Shown in pieces: positions 1-9,600 of a DNA stretch of 64,000 nucleotides. Within the stretch, counting starts at the first letter, position 1, and each line of letters opens with the position of its first letter. The notes beneath the pieces are model-generated. The model had not been told where the DNA came from and did not search any database. It saw only the letters and a program-made list of their open reading frames with translations. A program made the position numbers and the translations under genes. This stretch comes from Nitrosomonas sp. Nm84. GTDB lineage: Bacteria > Pseudomonadota > Gammaproteobacteria > Burkholderiales > Nitrosomonadaceae. The stretch lies in contig NZ_QJJP01000014.1 in NCBI RefSeq assembly GCF_003201565.1, forward strand, positions 1 to 64,000. The letters run 5' to 3'.

Positions 1-185
1 AACTTCACTTTTTGCCAGTGGCATGCGTGACAAATGCCTTTTAGAAATTTTTCTCTGTGGATACAGCAAAATTTTCGAGGTTGTGCAGAAGTCTTTTCAA
101 TCATTAAGTAAGATACTCAGCTAATAAAGCCTACTAAGATGAACTATACGTGGTGATTTAAACGGTCCATGGATTTCTACAACGA
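1..185. other. Intergenic, window edge
   Basis: No coding region, RNA gene or clear terminator was found. It lies beyond the 3' end of the minus-strand PEP-CTERM gene. Confidence 0.5.
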
Positions 186-1220
186 TTAGTGTTCAAGGTC
201 ATATTGTCTACGATGTATTGTAAATCCAATTAAGCCTAAACCGGCAAGTAACATGATATAAATTTCCGGCTCGGGCACTGGCGGAGGAGTTGTGGGTGTC
301 GATATAACATCACTAATTTGCAATGAACCAGTAAAGAATAGACCAAACACATTATCGTCCAAACTAGGGTTGTGGGTTAATAAATCAACGAAAGCATCAC
401 CTGCCTGTAGAAAAGGGGTGGAATTTACATCATTTCCTTCAGCGAGGTTGTATAGTTCATCGTCGTAACTGGCACCATGCAACAATGGATTTAACGGATT
501 GATAGAATTATCACCTATACCGCCCGCTGTAATTAAGGCGCCATTTGAATCCTCAAACCCTCCGTCATCATTACCTCCAGCGGCACGGGTCAAGTGTCGA
601 GCATCAGTGGAACTGGTTGTTACATCAATAGTGGTGTACTGATCATCCCCAAAACTGAAACTACCTGCTACTGACATGACAGCATCACCGCTGACATATG
701 GTGCAGCAAGCTCCATGTGAATATTCTCACCTGTTGTTGATAGCCCTCCGTCTAAAATGACGCCAGTTTTGCCTATGGTACTGTCGTTCTGATAAGCCAC
801 TACTAGTACTTCACCATCGGTAAATTCATTTTCAGATATTGACCAGTTTTGTATTCCTCCAGCGCTTGATTCAATCGCTGATTTCATGAAACTCGTAACA
901 TCGTATATTCTTGTTTCCGCAATGTTGCTTGAAGACAGCAAAGATCCCGATGCGCTCGACAAGAAAGTGCCATTTAACGTGACATCCCCAGCTATACCGC
1001 TATCCCAAGCATTTGTACTATAAAGATAAGCTCCAAGCACTGTAGATCCGGGAGCTATATCAGTTTGTAAAAACCCACTGTTGGATATTTCGCTACCCCA
1101 AGCATCAATTGACAGAGCGGCATCCACAAAGGAAGCTCGTAGCGACATATTAGCAGATGCCGGGATACTCAAAGATATACCAACCATACCAACAGCGATT
1201 GCAAGCAATTTGTTTTTCAT
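186..1220 (-). CDS. PEP-CTERM sorting-domain exported protein
   Basis: A 344-residue exported protein of unknown function. The start at 1220 is chosen because a GGGAG ribosome site lies just upstream and because it puts a clean signal peptide at the N-terminus (hydrophobic stretch about residues 5-20, likely cleavage after ASA at 23); an open frame continues upstream to 1325 but has neither. The C-terminus carries the PEP-CTERM tripartite signal: VPEP at about 315-318, a hydrophobic segment (LLAGLGLIGF), then a basic HRR cluster. In known systems this signal is cleaved by an exosortase and the protein is exported to the surface or exopolysaccharide layer; no exosortase gene is in this window. 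The mature part is rich in Gly, Ser, Asp and Thr with no enzyme motif I recognise. It is divergent from the tyrosinase gene across a 439 bp gap. Confidence 0.85.
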   Translation of the reverse strand: MKNKLLAIAVGMVGISLSIPASANMSLRASFVDAALSIDAWGSEISNSGFLQTDIAPGSTVLGAYLYSTNAWDSGIAGDVTLNGTFLSSASGSLLSSSNIAETRIYDVTSFMKSAIESSAGGIQNWSISENEFTDGEVLVVAYQNDSTIGKTGVILDGGLSTTGENIHMELAAPYVSGDAVMSVAGSFSFGDDQYTTIDVTTSSTDARHLTRAAGGNDDGGFEDSNGALITAGGIGDNSINPLNPLLHGASYDDELYNLAEGNDVNSTPFLQAGDAFVDLLTHNPSLDDNVFGLFFTGSLQISDVISTPTTPPPVPEPEIYIMLLAGLGLIGFTIHRRQYDLEH

Positions 1221-1659
1221 GAAATACTCCCAATTTATATAAGTTGATGAGCCTATAACCCTGACGACGACTGAGAAACACAATGAAAAACAAATATTTC
1301 TCAAATCTGATTTTGATACTACCATTTTCTCTACCGTGAGCCTACTTCAGCATCGCATTCTAAAGGAAGAAAATAGAAATCCGATCGCGGAACCTAGGCT
1401 CCATCGCGGCATTGACAATCCCAAAGCATTGTGCTTAAGTTCATGCGTGAGGGGAGTAGGCCTCTGCTTCGATCATCACTCGAATTTTGTAAACTGGCGC
1501 GACCTCAAACGTTTCGGTCGGGTCACAAGTCCATACCGGCTTTAGGTTACAACTTACCAATCCACCAACGCAACGGGGAGAACCAAGAGACCATTCTTCA
1601 TGCAATTCTGGCATAAACGGTGCAAATCAATTTCAAAATAAAATTCTCAGGAGAAAAAG
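1221..1659. other. Divergent intergenic region (439 bp)
   Basis: Separates the PEP-CTERM gene from the tyrosinase gene and should hold both promoters, though I could not assign either with confidence. It contains an imperfect 14 bp palindrome at 1389-1402 (GGAACC-TAGG-CTCC, centred on CCTAGG) that could be an operator. Short open frames on the plus strand (1336-1545, 1431-1616) have no ribosome site or recognisable sequence and are not called. Confidence 0.4.
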
Positions 1660-3192
1660 ATGACATCGAAATCTAAAGTATCTCGCCGTGAAGCGCTGAT
1701 TAATCTTGCAAAAATAAGCGCTGGTTTTTCCTTGTTAGGCTTGTTCAGAAACACAGCGCTGGCGCAAACTCCTGCAGACTATCCCACCGACTGCGCCCCT
1801 CCCACACCCAAAGGCGCAGCAACACCGTTTATTCCCGGCAAAATTGCCGTGCTACATCGAAAAAGCGCCTTCCAATTAAGCACGGAAGAAATTGCCAGCC
1901 TGACTTTGGGATTTCAGAAATTACGAGATATGACTATATCTGACCCAAGTAATCCGCTCGGCTGGCTGCTGCAAAGCTATGTGCATTGCTGGTATTGTGG
2001 CGGCGGGACCGACGGTAAAGCAGGTGAGGAAATTCACGGCAGCTGGTGGTTTTTACCGTGGCATCGCTGCTATTTGTATTTTCTGGAGCGCACATTGTCC
2101 AAGCTAGCCAATGATCCCAACTTGCGTTTGCCTTATTGGGACTGGAGCACACAAAGCAAAGCCACGCAGACCTTACCAGGCATTTACGACAACAGCAGCA
2201 GCTCACTCTATGATGCATTGCGCGGCGCCTCTACTGGCGACGTTATACCACCAGATTTTGTTGGTCCGAGAGCAATGTCAATTGTTCTAAACTCAAGCGA
2301 TTTCAGCATGTTTGGCGGCGTCGACGCAACCAAAAACGGTGGTCAAGCTGGACAACTGGAGCGCATACCCCACAACAACGTCCATAACTGGACTGGCACC
2401 GACGGCAATACCGCTCCCAACTACGGATCAGATATGGGAGTATTGGCAACCGCTGCGCGCGATCCGATTTTTTTCTGCCATCATGCTAATGTTGATCGTA
2501 TGTGGCCAAGTTGGCTGGCAGTTAGCAGCGACCATACCAATCCAACCGACAGTAGCTGGTTAAATCACAGTTGGACTTTTTATGATGAAAATGGGGTCTG
2601 GACTTCGATTAAAGTTAGCGATGTGGTAGACAGCAGAAACCTAGGGTACGACTACGACAGCTTGGCTACAGTACCAACAAAAAGTAGCAAAAAAGTCAGT
2701 CAAGCAATCGCTACTTCACCAATACCAGAGCCATTGATCGCCGCACCCAAGCAAGTGCGTACACTGAAAAATGACCCAGTAACTCATCAGGTGGCGTTGC
2801 CGCAAATCCATAAAACATCGCTGATGGCACTATCTGCTGGCGCTGGAGCGAGATACCTATTAGTTATAGACGGGGTAGTGATTGCGCCAGATCGAAGCGT
2901 CAGCGCCAAAGTATATGTTAACTATCCAAAAGCAGACGCTACCACCACCACAGAAATCCCCAATTTTGTTGGCTTAATTTCCAGCGTCGCCAAAGTTAGA
3001 AAGGGCGCAGATCGCGCCGGACAGGATCACAAACCGCAACGTCAAGTATTCGAGATCGACCCCGAATTGGCTGCCATCATAGCGCACGACAACGAAGTAA
3101 AAATTACCATTGTGCCTATCGACAGTCATAGCAAAAAACCAAAAACAATGGAATTTAACTACGGAGAAATCAGCATACAACCACTGAAATAA
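1660..3192 (+). CDS. Plant-type tyrosinase / polyphenol oxidase, Tat-exported
   Basis: A 510-residue type-3 copper oxidase expected to hydroxylate or oxidise phenols to quinones. The N-terminus has a twin-arginine motif (SRRE at 8-11), a hydrophobic stretch and an ALA-type cleavage site near residue 35, so export as a folded copper protein is likely. CuA ligands are H109, H126 (HGSWW) and H135 (PWHR). C113 sits four residues after H109, as in plant catechol oxidases, where the equivalent Cys forms a thioether to a CuA histidine. CuB is seen as H238-x3-H242 and the HH pair at 274-275 in a DPIFFCHHANVDRMW context. About 220 residues follow the copper core, in the position of the plant PPO C-terminal shielding domains. 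The start has an AGGAG-like ribosome site. Copper binding is strongly supported; substrate is unknown. Downstream is a small unknown gene. Confidence 0.88.
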   Translation: MTSKSKVSRREALINLAKISAGFSLLGLFRNTALAQTPADYPTDCAPPTPKGAATPFIPGKIAVLHRKSAFQLSTEEIASLTLGFQKLRDMTISDPSNPLGWLLQSYVHCWYCGGGTDGKAGEEIHGSWWFLPWHRCYLYFLERTLSKLANDPNLRLPYWDWSTQSKATQTLPGIYDNSSSSLYDALRGASTGDVIPPDFVGPRAMSIVLNSSDFSMFGGVDATKNGGQAGQLERIPHNNVHNWTGTDGNTAPNYGSDMGVLATAARDPIFFCHHANVDRMWPSWLAVSSDHTNPTDSSWLNHSWTFYDENGVWTSIKVSDVVDSRNLGYDYDSLATVPTKSSKKVSQAIATSPIPEPLIAAPKQVRTLKNDPVTHQVALPQIHKTSLMALSAGAGARYLLVIDGVVIAPDRSVSAKVYVNYPKADATTTTEIPNFVGLISSVAKVRKGADRAGQDHKPQRQVFEIDPELAAIIAHDNEVKITIVPIDSHSKKPKTMEFNYGEISIQPLK

Positions 3193-3527
3193 ATTTATTG
3201 ATGCAGCGCCTTCTCTATACTCAGGCGTTGATTGGAACAAACCACGGTTTTTTAACATTGAAGCTGTGATTATTTTTACCCAGTTGGTTACTAGAAGTAT
3301 AGAAAGGACGCTCGCTACTCTAAACGGCATCAAAGTACCAAAGTAGTGGTGTAACCCACTGAATCAGAGAAGAGTGCCCGAAATGTAGATTACGACAATG
3401 GGTGTCGATTTGGCAAAAGACGTGTCTTGGATTAATGAAATAAGTCGGGCAATTATTAAGCAAAATTGCTCAGTATCTGTAATAATTTGACTATGAAAAT
3501 AGTTTTTGTAAGGATAAGGATAAGCAT
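3193..3527. other. Intergenic (335 bp) with hairpin and IS scar
   Basis: Just after the tyrosinase stop there is a hairpin at 3204-3230 (CAGCGCCT pairing with AGGCGTTG, one G-T pair) without an immediate T run, so its role as a terminator is doubtful. Further on is a short remnant of an IS110-type transposase start (listed separately). The end of the region carries a purine-rich stretch (AAGGATAAGGA) that serves as ribosome site for the next gene. Confidence 0.4.
3383..3430 (+). mobile_element. Scar of IS110/IS1111-type transposase N-terminus
   Basis: Reading from ATG at 3383 gives M-stop-ITTMGVDLAKDVSW. The stretch TTMGVDLAKDV matches the very conserved first strand of the DEDD nuclease domain that opens IS110/IS1111 family transposases (typical form TTIGVDLAKxVF). 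The second codon is a TAG stop and similarity is lost after about 15 codons, so this is a dead fragment, not a gene. No inverted repeats or target duplications could be recognised. Chance resemblance cannot be excluded because the match is so short. Confidence 0.5.
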
Positions 3528-3872
3528 ATGGCTATTAAAAATTATTCAGATTTGCAAACTGCGCTTAACACCTTCGTTGCTAACGCGGAAGTCGCTTCTG
3601 ATTTAGCGCCTCACCAAGCCTTTTGGAACGACTTGAGCTACCAGCAATTTATTACTGGGGATGTTCCAGGTATGAGCGGGTTTAAAATCTTGATCGTAGG
3701 TAACGCCGCTCAATCGAATATCATTATGGCCCTATCGGGCACTCAAAATGGTCCGTTCGATCCATCAACCGGCACCATCGGTCAAATGCCGCAGCCATCA
3801 CCTCCCTATCCGGATCAGCAAAGTTTAATTGATGATATTGCTGAGTGGATTAACGCAGGTTGTCCAAATTAG
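3528..3872 (+). CDS. Small protein of unknown function, C-terminal WINAGCP motif
   Basis: A 114-residue protein I cannot name. It has no signal peptide or membrane segment. The C-terminus reads DDIAEWINAGCPN; an 'I..W(I)xAGCP' ending after a Pro-rich stretch (PQPSPPYPD) is a recurrent short motif in small bacterial proteins and in the tails of some haem or copper proteins, but here it is not preceded by CXXCH. There is one Cys, at residue 112. The start at 3528 has a good ribosome site (AAGGATAAGGA). It follows the tyrosinase on the same strand, so a partner role such as metal delivery is conceivable, but the gap of 335 bp contains an IS scar and co-transcription is not shown. Confidence 0.7.
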   Translation: MAIKNYSDLQTALNTFVANAEVASDLAPHQAFWNDLSYQQFITGDVPGMSGFKILIVGNAAQSNIIMALSGTQNGPFDPSTGTIGQMPQPSPPYPDQQSLIDDIAEWINAGCPN

Positions 3873-3923
3873 TTCTTTGACCAAAAGTAAATGAGCTGGC
3901 GCAAATAATTAAAGGAAACAATC

Positions 3924-4668
3924 ATGAAAAAGGGAATAAAAATCATAATTGCAGCCGTACTTTGCATTCCAGTAGCGGCAAATGCAGATTGGTCAATCAC
4001 CCAATTACTAGATAACAGCAAGTATCGGGCTAGCGATAGTCTCGCAATCGACATCAATGATTCTGGCCAAATATTAATTTCTTCTAACGAAACATATCTC
4101 ACCGGCGCCAACGGAGCAGGAATAAAAGAATTAGGTACTGATCTATTTGCAACTCACATAAATGATTCAGGGCAAATAGCTTGATTGTTTAATTTCAATC
4201 CGGATCAATATACCCCACATGTATTCCTCACAGGACCTAATGGCAATGGTTTAAAAGATTTAGGTACCTTTGGCGGAACCTACAATGTTGATGTGAGGGG
4301 GCTGAGTAATTCCGGTCAATTGATAGTGGAATCTCTTGCTTGTTCCGATTGCGATAAACATAACTTCATTACTGACGCCAATGGCGTTGGATTAATTGAA
4401 ATAATAAGTCCATCGGGAGATCGGCTGGACAGACTTGTATGTTGTGGATATAAACAATCATGGTCAGATTATCGGAACCGGTGATCATGGAGATATACGG
4501 AATACTGCTTTCTTGCTTTCATATACACCCGATACAATTTTTGATCCTCAGCCAATATTTATTCCCGGACCTCCACCTCCGCCGCCGATTCCTGAGCCTA
4601 CAACTTGGTTAATGCTGCTGGTCGGGTTGGAGTTGATCGGTTTTATGCGAGTAAAGAAAAACACTTAG
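3924..4668 (+). pseudogene. Broken PEP-CTERM protein with HAF-type repeats
   Basis: One ancestral reading frame is split by two lesions. From ATG 3924 the first part has a signal peptide (MKKGIKIIIAAVLCIP, cleavage after ANA) and repeat-like units (DINDSGQI). An in-frame TGA at 4182-4184 interrupts it after GQIA. The same frame continues with further repeats (FLTGPNGNGLKDLGTF, GLSNSGQLI, FITDANGVGL). Between about 4405 and 4437 the frame shifts by one and continues as VVDINNHGQIIGTGD, ending in a Pro-rich linker and a PEP-CTERM tail (PIPEPTTWLMLLVG ... hydrophobic ... RVKKNT). The repeated 'DIN..GQI.G' and 'G.GL.DLGT' units are those of the HAF extracellular repeat family. Either a true pseudogene or two sequencing errors; the lesions are 250 bp apart. 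Confidence 0.8.
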
Positions 4669-4755
4669 TTTGATTAGAACCATCAATTATCACTGGTACG
4701 GTGCTGCGCCAGCAGATAAAGGAATTCCGAGATATCGCATAAACATGGCCGTGAC

Positions 4756-5355
4756 TCAACCGGACAGCTTCCCATTCAACGATTCCAATACGCCGCCGGT
4801 TGCTGTATGGCGAATGCGGGTGATTCCGCCATTACTGATTTTGATGCGATACAGACCAACTGAGGGGGCTTGGATTGTTTCTGCAATCAATGCACGCATC
4901 ACACCGGCATGTGCAACGATCAAAAAATGGCTTCCGCGATAGCGTTCGATAGCTTCTTGATACGCAGAGCTGACGCGCTGGATAAAATCATCGAGCGGTT
5001 CTGCGCCTTGCGGTCGACAATTCATCGGATCTTGCAAAAAAGCTTGATATTCATTCGCCCGACCTATTTTGATGGCATCGTGACTCTGGCCCTCCCAAGA
5101 ACCAAAACCCACTTCCTTAAAACGCGGCTCAACGGTGACATCAATGCCGTGGCGTTCACCCAATGCGTGCGCAAATGCCTGGCAGCGTTGCAGCGGCGAG
5201 GTGATGATGTGGTTCCATGCATGATACTCGCCAACGGCATTCCACATTTGCAACCATCCCTTTTCGGTAAGCGGATCGTCGACGCTGTGACCGCGATAAC
5301 GACGTCCGCCAGCGGGTTCGCCGTGGCGGATTAAATCAATCACAGTTTCTGTCAT
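4756..5355 (-). CDS. Histidine phosphatase family protein (phosphoglycerate mutase-like)
   Basis: A 199-residue cytosolic protein of the histidine phosphatase superfamily. The phosphohistidine motif LIRHGE is at residues 8-13 (H11 catalytic); the second half has the family's second histidine in VAHAGVMRALI (about residues 147-157) and the acidic residue in EVGFGSWEGQ. The length and the FGSWEGQ motif are typical of the CobC/alpha-ribazole phosphatase and broad-specificity phosphatase branch, but there are no cobalamin genes nearby, so the substrate is open. It is convergent with the broken PEP-CTERM gene. Confidence 0.85.
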   Translation of the reverse strand: MTETVIDLIRHGEPAGGRRYRGHSVDDPLTEKGWLQMWNAVGEYHAWNHIITSPLQRCQAFAHALGERHGIDVTVEPRFKEVGFGSWEGQSHDAIKIGRANEYQAFLQDPMNCRPQGAEPLDDFIQRVSSAYQEAIERYRGSHFLIVAHAGVMRALIAETIQAPSVGLYRIKISNGGITRIRHTATGGVLESLNGKLSG

Positions 5356-5519
5356 ATAAAAATTCGGAAGATTGAATTTGAGAGTGCTAGTTTAGCTGAT
5401 CTAACCGGTATGAACAGTGAAATAAGTCAAAAAATCGATTGATTAAAATGAACAAAGAATCCAAATAGCAGATGCAAAATTTCGATTAAGGTACTTTCTG
5501 ATGACTATTTAAAACACAA

Positions 5520-6353
5520 CTAAAAGCGTCCCAATTTCACTTGTGAACCACCGGTTTTCTCGATCACAGCCAACGCTATGTTGACATATTCCGCGTACTC
5601 CAGCGCATCTTCATCGGCGATTGGCGTTGCCAAAACAAAGTCCGCATGCTTGCGCGCTTCGTCTCTCTTGCCCTCGTCGTACAACAATTCAGCGTAAAAA
5701 GCGCGGGTGATGACATCGCGGGGGAAGAGCTCATGCGCCCGTTTAAGGTGCATCAGCGCTTTCTGGTTACTGCCAAAACTGATCGGAAATCCCGGCAGTT
5801 TGTGATACATGCGACCCAGCGCGCGATGCGCACCGGCATTTTCATATTTTTCATCCAGCGCAACGACTTTCAACAACATCTTTTCCATGGGCCGCAGCAT
5901 TCTCAGCGCATTCACTATACCGCTATCTTCGGCCATTTTTCCCATCGCCGCCGCTCTCCAGAACAGTCCACGCACATCATTGGCATTCAGAACCAGCGCC
6001 TGATCGGCAATGGCAATGCATTTTTCGAACTGTTGAACGCGGCGATTTTTGTCGAGTTCGAGCTGCGCCTGCATGAACTCCAGACGGGAAAGCTCGGCGA
6101 TGGCGGCTGATTCCCGTGAATGTCGCGTCAACTCGCGAAACCAGTCGATGGTTTCCATCAGCAGCGGCGTATCAATGGCATACCGCCACACCGCCAGTTC
6201 AATTTTCTGCTTGTTCTCCGGCGTCAGCAAAGTTGCTGAAGCACTTTGCGCAAAAACCGGTACTGTGAAACAAGCAGCTGCAATCGCCCAGCAGGCAGAT
6301 AAGCTCATTCTTCGCCCTAGTTGCTGTATATTCAATTTCATGAAAGTGCTCAT
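5520..6353 (-). CDS. Exported TPR-like protein of unknown function
   Basis: About 277 residues. The start is taken at the ATG at 6353; an ATG at 6341 is equally possible and an upstream TTG at 6371 is less likely. The N-terminus is a signal peptide (RRMSLSACWAIAAACF... with cleavage after FAQ or SASA). The mature protein is helical and built of alanine-rich helices with TPR-like spacing, for example VLNANDVRGLFWRAAAMGK, HRALGRMYHK and AFYAELLYDEGKRDEA. No enzyme motif is present. It is divergent from mfd. It is probably a periplasmic protein-interaction scaffold; I do not recognise a named family. Confidence 0.72.
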   Translation of the reverse strand: MSTFMKLNIQQLGRRMSLSACWAIAAACFTVPVFAQSASATLLTPENKQKIELAVWRYAIDTPLLMETIDWFRELTRHSRESAAIAELSRLEFMQAQLELDKNRRVQQFEKCIAIADQALVLNANDVRGLFWRAAAMGKMAEDSGIVNALRMLRPMEKMLLKVVALDEKYENAGAHRALGRMYHKLPGFPISFGSNQKALMHLKRAHELFPRDVITRAFYAELLYDEGKRDEARKHADFVLATPIADEDALEYAEYVNIALAVIEKTGGSQVKLGRF

Positions 6354-6548
6354 ACTCAATCCATTCAACAAACTAATTCTCGGTTTAATATTCTACGATA
6401 AATACAGTCTTTTTAAGACAATCATCGTTAAAATACTGTGATTTAACGCACATTCAAACCATAAAAAGCATAGCAGCGCAATGCATTCCAATGATTATAA
6501 GTGTGAACCAAGATTTTCATACACACAAAAGACGGCATAAAACTAGCC

Positions 6549-6554
6549 TATAAT
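6549..6554 (+). promoter_or_regulatory. Candidate -10 box upstream of mfd
   Basis: A perfect TATAAT lies about 70 bp before the chosen mfd start. I find no good -35 at the right distance, so this is a weak call. Transcription from here would start near 6561, upstream of both candidate mfd starts. Confidence 0.3.
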
Positions 6555-6626
6555 GTGCGGTTTTGAATCACACCCAGTCTCGCAATGCATCATTGTCCGG
6601 CACTGCAAGATGGATATGCTTATAAC

Positions 6627-9600
6627 ATGCAACAATCGCACACTCTGCCCACACCCGGTACCGTAGCCCGTTACGCTGATTTTGATGGCTCCAGCGACGC
6701 GCTGTTTCTCGCGCAACTGGCGCAACAGGCAAAACCCGTCACCATCATCACCGCGAATGCGCTCGATGCGCAAAGACTGCTGGAAGAAATTCCCTACTTT
6801 GCCCCCGAGCTCAAAACTCATCTATTACCAGATTGGGAAACGCTGCCCTACGATACTTTCTCGCCGCACCATGATCTGGTTTCGGACCGACTCGCGGCGT
6901 TATATCAGGTCATGAATGGTGCGTGTGATGTGCTGATTGCACCGCTAACCACCGCGTTGTATCGCATGCTGCCGCGCGAATATCTCGCGGCGCACACGTT
7001 CTTCCTTAAACAAGGTGAAGTGTTGGACTTGGCGGGGTTGCGCAGCCAACTGACATTGGCGGGCTACTCGCATGTCACGCAGGTTTTTTCGCCGGGTGAA
7101 TACAGCGTGCGCGGCGGTTTGATCGATTTGTTCCCGATGGGCAGCCCACTGCCGTATCGCATCGATTTGATGGACAACGAAATCGACACCATCCGCACAT
7201 TCGACGTGGATACGCAGCGCAGCATTTATCCGGTCAAAGAAATCCGTCTGCTGCCGGCACGCGAATTTCCGCTGGATGAAGCCGGACGCACCTGTTTCCG
7301 CGGTAATTTCCGCGAGAAATTCGAAGGCGACCCCTCCAAAAAACAGATCTACAAAGATATCAGCAAAGGTTTGACGCCCGCCGGTATCGAATATTATCTG
7401 CCATTATTTTTTGAACACACTGCAACGCTGTTTGATTATTTACCGGAAAACACGTTGCTCTGCCTGCATCAGGATGTCCGTCCGATCATCGACGAATTCT
7501 GGTGCGATACCCAATCACGTTATCAACTGTTGCGCGCTGATATCGAGCGGCCGTTGCTGCCACCCAATGATTTGTTCCTATCCAGCGATGTTTTTTTCGG
7601 TCATCTAAAACCGTATGCGCGCATTGAAATTCTGTCCAATGGGCAGGATCTCAAGCTGGCCGCCAACAAATCAACCAGCCCGCTGCCGTCTGTGCAGGTC
7701 AATCGGCATGCGGAAAATCCGCTGGAAAAACTGGTTGCATTTGTCACGCAGTTTTCGCAAGCCGGTGGACGTGTTGTGCTGCTGGCGGAAAGCATGGGAC
7801 GGCGCGAATTGATCGCTGAATACCTGAATCAATATGATTTGCACCCGGATAGTTGCCAGGATTACGCGCAATTTCTGAACAGTTCCCAACATTTCATGCT
7901 CAGCGTTGCGCCGCTGCACACGGGTTTTATTCTGGCGCAGCAACAACTGGCTTTTGTCACCGAGGGCGAACTGTATGCGACGCATGTCCATGGACGGCGT
8001 GAACGCGAATCGCGCAAGACCACATCGACCGACAACATTCTGCGCGACCTGTCGGAAATCAAGCCGGGCGATCCGGTGGTGCATGAGCAGCATGGCATCG
8101 GCCGCTACCTCGGTTTAGTCAGTATGGATGTAGGTGAAGGCGAACCCGGTGAGTTGAGCGAATTTTTATCGCTGGAATACGAAGGCGGCGACAAATTGTA
8201 CGTGCCGGTTTCGCAGCTTTATCTGATCGGCCGCTACAGCGGCGCTGCACCGGAATCCGCGCCATTGCACAAGCTGGGCAGCAGCCAATGGGATAAAGCC
8301 AAACGCAAAGCCATGCAGCAGGTGCGCGACACAGCGGCGGAACTGCTGAATCTGTACGCACAGCGTGCCGCCCGCGAAGGCCATACCTTTGCACTCAGGC
8401 AGCATGATTACGATGCTTTCGCCGAAGGATTCGGTTTTGAAGAAACCGCTGATCAGGCAGCGGCAATCAAGGCGGTGATTGCCGATTTGACATCCGGGAA
8501 ACCCATGGATCGCCTGATATGCGGCGATGTCGGATTCGGCAAAACCGAAGTAGCCTTACGCGCCGCTTTTATTGCGGTGGCCGATGGCAAGCAAGTAGCG
8601 GTGTTGGTTCCCACCACGTTGTTGGCTGAACAGCATTTCCAGAATTTCTCCGACCGCTTTAGCCTGATTGCCGACCAATGGCCGGTCAAAATTGCTGAAT
8701 TGTCGCGTTTCCGCTCCGCCAAGGAGCAAACGCAGGCGCTAGCCGGCCTGGCCAAAGGCGAAATCGACATCATCATCGGCACGCACAAGCTGATTCAGAA
8801 AGATGTCCATTTCAAGAATCTGGGCTTGGTCATCATTGACGAAGAACATCGTTTTGGCGTGCGGCAAAAGGAACAGCTCAAAAAACTGCGCGCCGAAGTG
8901 GATGTGCTGACGCTCACCGCCACGCCGATTCCGCGCACTCTGGCAATGTCGCTGGAAGGTTTGCGCGATTTCTCCATCATTGCCACCGCACCGCAACGCC
9001 GCCTGGCCATCCGCACCTTCGTCAGCAGTTTTTCGCTGGGCATCATTCGCGAAGCCTGTTTGCGCGAGCTGAAACGCGGCGGGCAGATTTACTTCCTGCA
9101 CAATGAAGTCAACACGATTCAGTTAATGTACGAAAAGCTCACCGGACTGCTGCCGGAAGCGCGCATCAATATCGCCCACGGACAAATGCCGGAGCGCGAA
9201 CTGGAGCATGTCATGCGGGATTTTTACCAGCAGCGTTTTAATATTCTGTTATGCACCACCATCATTGAAACCGGTATCGACATTCCCAGCGCAAATACGA
9301 TCATCATGAACAACGCGCATAAATTCGGCTTGGCGCAATTGCACCAGTTGCGTGGCCGGGTAGGACGTTCGCATCATCAGGCTTACGCGTATCTGCTCAC
9401 ACCGCCTGAAGAAGCGCTTGGCGCACAAGCCAAAAAACGCCTGGAAGCAATTCAGGCGATGGAAGAACTCGGTTCCGGGTTTTATCTTGCCATGCACGAC
9501 CTGGAAATCCGCGGTGCCGGCGCGGTGCTGAGCGAATCGCAAAGCGGGGAAATGCAGGAAGTCGGCTTCAGCCTGTACAGCGCCATGCTGGATTCTGCCA

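Noticed and set aside
1389-1402. Imperfect palindrome centred on CCTAGG as an intrinsic terminator
   Set aside because: The centre leaves no loop and there is no T run; at best a protein-binding site.
1336-1616. Two overlapping plus-strand open frames (69 and 61 residues)
   Set aside because: No ribosome site, no recognisable domain, and composition unlike neighbouring genes; treated as intergenic.
4670-5334. Plus-strand open frames opposite the histidine phosphatase
   Set aside because: They mirror the minus-strand gene, whose RHGE and HAG motifs are unambiguous.
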